Origin: Acanthosepion esculentum
Taxonomy: Eukaryota; Mollusca; Cephalopoda; Sepiida; Sepiidae
NCBI GenBank assembly: GCA_964036315.1
Contig: OZ038498.1
Coordinates: 5,249,778-5,313,777 of the forward strand
Reading direction: 5' to 3'
DNA: 64,000 nt
Position numbers and translations under genes: made by a program. The notes beneath the pieces were generated by a model that had not been told where the DNA came from, did no database searches, and was given only the letters and a program-made list of their open reading frames with translations. Positions 62,170 to 64,000 of the stretch are shown here, one piece after another (positions within the stretch are counted from its first letter, which is position 1; each line of letters opens with the position of its first letter).

Positions 62170-63830
62170 AGTGTAGGATTAGGTCCTTCACCACCGAGTT
62201 TAGCAAACGGCTCGCCTAGATAGAGCTAACAAGGTGAAGGCACTTAAGGATAGTTTTTCCCCGGCTGGTTGGGAGATCCCCTAGAGATAGTCTTAGCTAA
62301 GAAGGCCCTGGAGCGTTTGACTAGCGAGCGCTACATGGGCCAGGTAATTAGACATAGGTTAAGCAAGATGGCATCCGAAGCTGTGAATATGGGCGCAGAA
62401 TTGCACAAGGACGAGATCCGTTGGTGTTCCGGTCGTTACATTCATGAAGTCAAAAACCCGGAGGGGCTTACTCTTCGGGCCACTGACGACACGTGAGAGG
62501 CGTTTCGACGGCATTTCGAGAGCCGGTTTACTAAGGAGCCTGGACTCCGGGACGACGAATTTCGTAGCTATATTTCGTAGCTGGCTTTCCTCGGCTTTCG
62601 CCGACTGAAGCGGCTAGCTGCGAGGGGGAGATCACAGAAGGCGAAGTCTACGCGGCGTTGAAGAAGGTCGGCAGAGGCAAGTCGATCGGTCTGGATGGTT
62701 TGCTCTATGAACTGTACTTGACTCTGTCGCACATCTTTACCCCGATTTTGACTGTGGTGTTCAACAACTGGTTCCGGCAGTTCACCAGGGGTGAGATCAC
62801 GCTGTTGAAAAATGGCAAGGGTGTTGGGCGGGATTTAGATGACTATAGGCCCATAACTCTGCTAAACACAGAGTTAAAGATTTTGGCCAAGATCCTACAG
62901 GAGCGTTTGCAGTAAGTTGGCGAGTCTCTGTTGGGTCCTGAGCAGACTTGTGCTGTGAGGGCCGAACAATTCAGAGCAACCTGCATCTGATTCGCACGAT
63001 CACAGAGGGTGTAAAAGACGCCGAGCAAGCCGCGCTGATCAATTTAGATCAGTCCAAGGCCTTTGATAGGGTTGACCGCATTCTTGGAGTGTGGTTTGGA
63101 CTCAACCTCCAGCTGGAGAAAAACTGGTCAGAAGTACGGGCAAAGGTCGACTCGGCCGGTGAGACTTGGCGCCGACAGAGTTTGTCCGTGAAGAGCAGGG
63201 CGGAGGTGTGTGCCACTTGCGTCTTTCCTCTTGTCCTTTATCGCTTGTTCCACTCTGTAAAGATCATAAGAAGCCATTTGAGCGCTCGCTATCCTCCATT
63301 TTGTGGAGGGGACGCAAGCATCAGATCGACAGAGAAATCTGTGTACAACGTCCGTGTCATGGGAGACTGGGAATGCCACACTTGGCGAGTCACAAGCTCG
63401 CCTCCAGGTTGGCTTTCCTACGCCGCGCATTGATAGGAGATTCGATTATGGCGGGGATTGTAAGGGACGCCTTCCCTTGCCTTACCATTAATCCTCCCAT
63501 TTTATGGGCTGGGCGCCGTCGTAAGCCGCGGGTTCTATCAAGTTTCCTTTGCGAGTGTCGATACGCCTTGAAGGTCATTCCTCGGTTCAGTGACCTTTCT
63601 CAGCCTATCTAGTGGAAGGCGTCGCGAAGGATCCTCTACGTGAGCGGCTTGACTTGTCGGAGGAGGAGTTTCGCGGCGGATTACCTCAGTAACTCTGAGT
63701 TTTCGCTTACCTGGCGACTGGCTCGGAATAGGCTGTCTCTCAATGACATGGTCTTCATATGGGGCTTGGCGGATTTGCCAGACTGTGAACGATGTGACCT
63801 TTCCCTCTCCCTTAGCGAGAGAGCCTCTTG
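62170..63830 (+). pseudogene. L1-Tx1-like LINE ORF2, internally deleted (plus strand)
   Basis: Same LINE as 42820-46600. The linker LTSERYMGQVIRHRLSKMAS and EAFRRHFESRFTKEPGLRDD is followed by RT fingers: KKVGRGKSIGLDGLLYELYL, DDYRPITLLNTELKILAKIL, then in another frame INLDQSKAFDRVD. The palm with YADD is deleted; sequence jumps at about 63082 to the thumb and connection (GVWFGLNLQLEKNWSEVRAK, VKSRAEVCATCVFPLVLYRL, SSILWRGRKHQIDREICVQR, LGMPHLASHKLASRLAFLRR) and the C-terminal block NSEFSLTWRLARNRLSLNDM. It ends near the Cys-rich CERC segment. Stops and frameshifts throughout. The endonuclease half lies outside or is lost, since the left edge starts at the linker. Confidence 0.86.
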
Positions 63831-64000
63831 ATTTTGTTCAATGGCCTGAATACAGTAGCCTCTCCTTTTTGAGGTTTGGACGGGTCCTACTATCATCAGT
63901 TATATTTATTTTGCCTTGTTTAATATTTAGTTTGTTTTGGGTCTCATTGTCAAATATTAGATTTTTATCAACGAAATATTTATTATCATTAAATTTTTAA
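63800..64000 (+). mobile_element. L1-Tx1-like LINE 3' UTR, reaching the window end
   Basis: GCGAGAGAGCCTCTTGATTT, AGTAGCCTCTCCTTTTTGAG and TTATCATTAAATTTTTAA correspond to the 3' UTR of the minus-strand copy (42820-43050). The last C-terminal codons expected after CERC are missing, so a deletion joins ORF2 to the UTR near 63800. Confidence 0.78.

Overview
This window looks like non-coding, repeat-dominated DNA from a large animal genome, most likely a mollusc and probably a coleoid cephalopod. The grounds are the AT-rich background, the very dense AT, CT/GA, CA/GT, TATC and AAAG microsatellites, and the mix of decayed transposons: Tc1/mariner, Helitron, Penelope-like, Ty3/gypsy, RTE-like, R2-like and L1-Tx1-like LINEs. 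The organism call is inference; no rRNA operon, no canonical tRNA gene and no complete host gene was found.

Layout. 1-4.1 kb: gag remnant on the minus strand, a solo LTR (family A), a Helitron PIF1-helicase remnant on the minus strand and a second solo LTR with a clean ATAAG target-site duplication. 4.9-5.9 kb: a perfect 69-bp-arm palindrome, a second foldback element and a DUF4817-type mariner fragment. 7.8-16 kb: several 5'-truncated LINE 3' ends in both orientations sharing one tail, SINE bodies using that tail, and an RTE-like LINE end with a triplicated C-terminus. 16.3-22 kb: foldback elements bordered by microsatellites, a 1.6 kb Tc1-like transposon and a terminal-inverted-repeat element carrying a DUF4817 remnant. 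22.8-28.4 kb: a short pogo-like MITE, a tRNA-derived SINE and a broken R2-like LINE with a nested insertion. 30-36 kb: layered AT microsatellites, hammerhead-like motifs, a mariner MITE and two copies of a 0.4 kb repeat. 36.7-39.2 kb: a two-LTR miniature element inside one CATAC target duplication, then a Tc1-like transposon with 36 residues between its second and third catalytic positions. 41.2-47.6 kb: an unassigned secreted-type ORF, an exact 100-bp tandem array, a minus-strand L1-Tx1-like LINE and a microsatellite-flanked foldback. 48.3-52.3 kb: a Tc1 deletion derivative and a Ty3/gypsy element that breaks off into a 54-bp minisatellite with four-unit higher-order structure. 52.3-58.1 kb: Penelope-like pieces with inverted terminal repeats, LINE ends, a 5S-rRNA-derived fragment next to a tRNA-derived SINE, and one plausible host exon. 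58-64 kb: long GATA/AAAG tracts, a duplicated 0.2 kb segment and a second L1-Tx1-like LINE running off the window end.

Working together. Nothing here reads as an operon or a co-regulated host pathway. The genes are selfish-element proteins (transposases, reverse transcriptases, endonucleases, Gag, a helicase), nearly all inactivated by stops, frameshifts, deletions or lost catalytic residues. The structure most worth checking is the repeated pairing of microsatellites with palindromic or TIR elements, together with two unusual composite repeats: the two-LTR miniature element and the 54-bp higher-order minisatellite.
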